Assembly (NCBI GenBank): GCA_020160915.1
Contig: JAIUPK010000004.1
Location: forward strand, 186,001 to 250,000
Reading direction: 5' to 3'
DNA length: 64,000 nucleotides
Origin: Actinomycetota bacterium
GTDB lineage: Bacteria; Actinomycetota; Actinomycetes; Actinomycetales; Microbacteriaceae
In this document: piece after piece, positions 63,845 through 64,000 of the stretch
Layout of the letters: the number at the start of each line of letters is the position of its first letter
How positions within the stretch are numbered: position 1 is the first letter of the stretch
Translations under genes and position numbers: made by a program
The notes under the pieces: generated by a model
The model's input: the letters and a program-made list of their open reading frames with translations, nothing else
What the model was told of the DNA's origin: nothing
The model's database searches: none

Positions 63845-64000
63845 TTGTCGATCTGCCCAACACGACCACGAGCGCGGTGTCCAAGACCTTGGTCAAGATT
63901 CGCGAAGAGGGCGGCGCCGTCGCGCTGGGTCGGGTGCTCACCCTCATCATCTCGACCGCTTTGGGCGACGAGGAAGAGGCCATCGAGGCCGCCAACGACG
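63841..64000 (+). CDS. opcA: Glucose-6-phosphate dehydrogenase assembly protein OpcA (3' end outside window)
   Basis: Only the first 53 codons are present: MIVDLPNTTTSAVSKTLVKI is the typical OpcA N-terminus. OpcA activates Zwf in actinobacteria and cyanobacteria. ATGA overlap with zwf. The gene runs off the window. Confidence 0.92.
   Translation, partial: MIVDLPNTTTSAVSKTLVKIREEGGAVALGRVLTLIISTALGDEEEAIEAAND

Overview
High-GC actinobacterial chromosome segment, most likely from the family Microbacteriaceae. This is inferred from codon use, the actinobacterial ImuA'-ImuB-DnaE2 mutasome, a perfect actinobacterial LexA box, the zwf-opcA pair, a GlgM-type glycogen synthase and a suf operon with a Rieske-type ferredoxin. 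No tRNA, rRNA, CRISPR array, insertion sequence or prophage gene was found. Genes are tightly packed. The longest gene-free stretch is about 200 bases (55240-55443, between sufB and ctaA), so no gap exceeds 300 bases.

Layout. 1-2912: two-component system (kinase cut by the window edge) followed by two small exported low-complexity proteins. 2973-10874: EEP-family phosphatase, APC permease, J-domain/NERD-like protein, glutathione peroxidase, DUF2207 membrane protein, GNAT, luciferase-like oxidoreductase, histidine phosphatase. 10875-14301: coupled three-gene operon GT4 - helical-barrel protein - GH130. 14446-20210: mostly poorly characterised genes, including a DarT-like ADP-ribosyltransferase without its antitoxin, a degenerate SGNH-GAF fusion, and a divergent pair of a duplicated DUF5997 protein and a LysR-type sensor domain with no DNA-binding domain. 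20263-26067: SOS-controlled imuA'-imuB-dnaE2 mutagenesis operon. 26224-31929: cspA, helicase, dinB, GlsB-like protein, SGNH hydrolase, fatty-acid desaturase. 32045-39043: D,D-carboxypeptidase, APH-like kinase, SPOUT methyltransferase, sirtuin, histidine phosphatase, YbaK deacylase, GT4, alpha/beta hydrolase. 39129-45967: trehalose and glycogen genes (treS, glgA/glgM, glgC) around a DEDDh exonuclease-Nudix fusion, rpmE2 and an ABC ATPase. 45990-51148: serB, fabG, DUF3099, a small Cys protein, SURF1, ABC-F, bioY. 51210-55239: suf operon (sufB-sufD-Rieske-sufC-DUF59). 55444-57286: ctaA and ctaB for heme A. 57458-64000: tkt-tal-pgi-zwf-opcA, the pentose-phosphate and upper glycolysis operon, with opcA cut by the window end.

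Functional links. Heme A synthesis (ctaA, ctaB) and SURF1 serve cytochrome oxidase. suf supplies Fe-S clusters. The ppp operon makes NADPH and sugar phosphates. GlgC feeds ADP-glucose to GlgM, and TreS interconverts maltose and trehalose. The SOS operon plus dinB supply translesion synthesis.

A recurrent pattern sets many start codons: a TANNNT-like -10 hexamer ends exactly six bases before the start codon of many first genes. This predicts widespread leaderless transcription, and several starts here were chosen on that basis. All functional calls are from reading the sequence and family knowledge; no database search was run.
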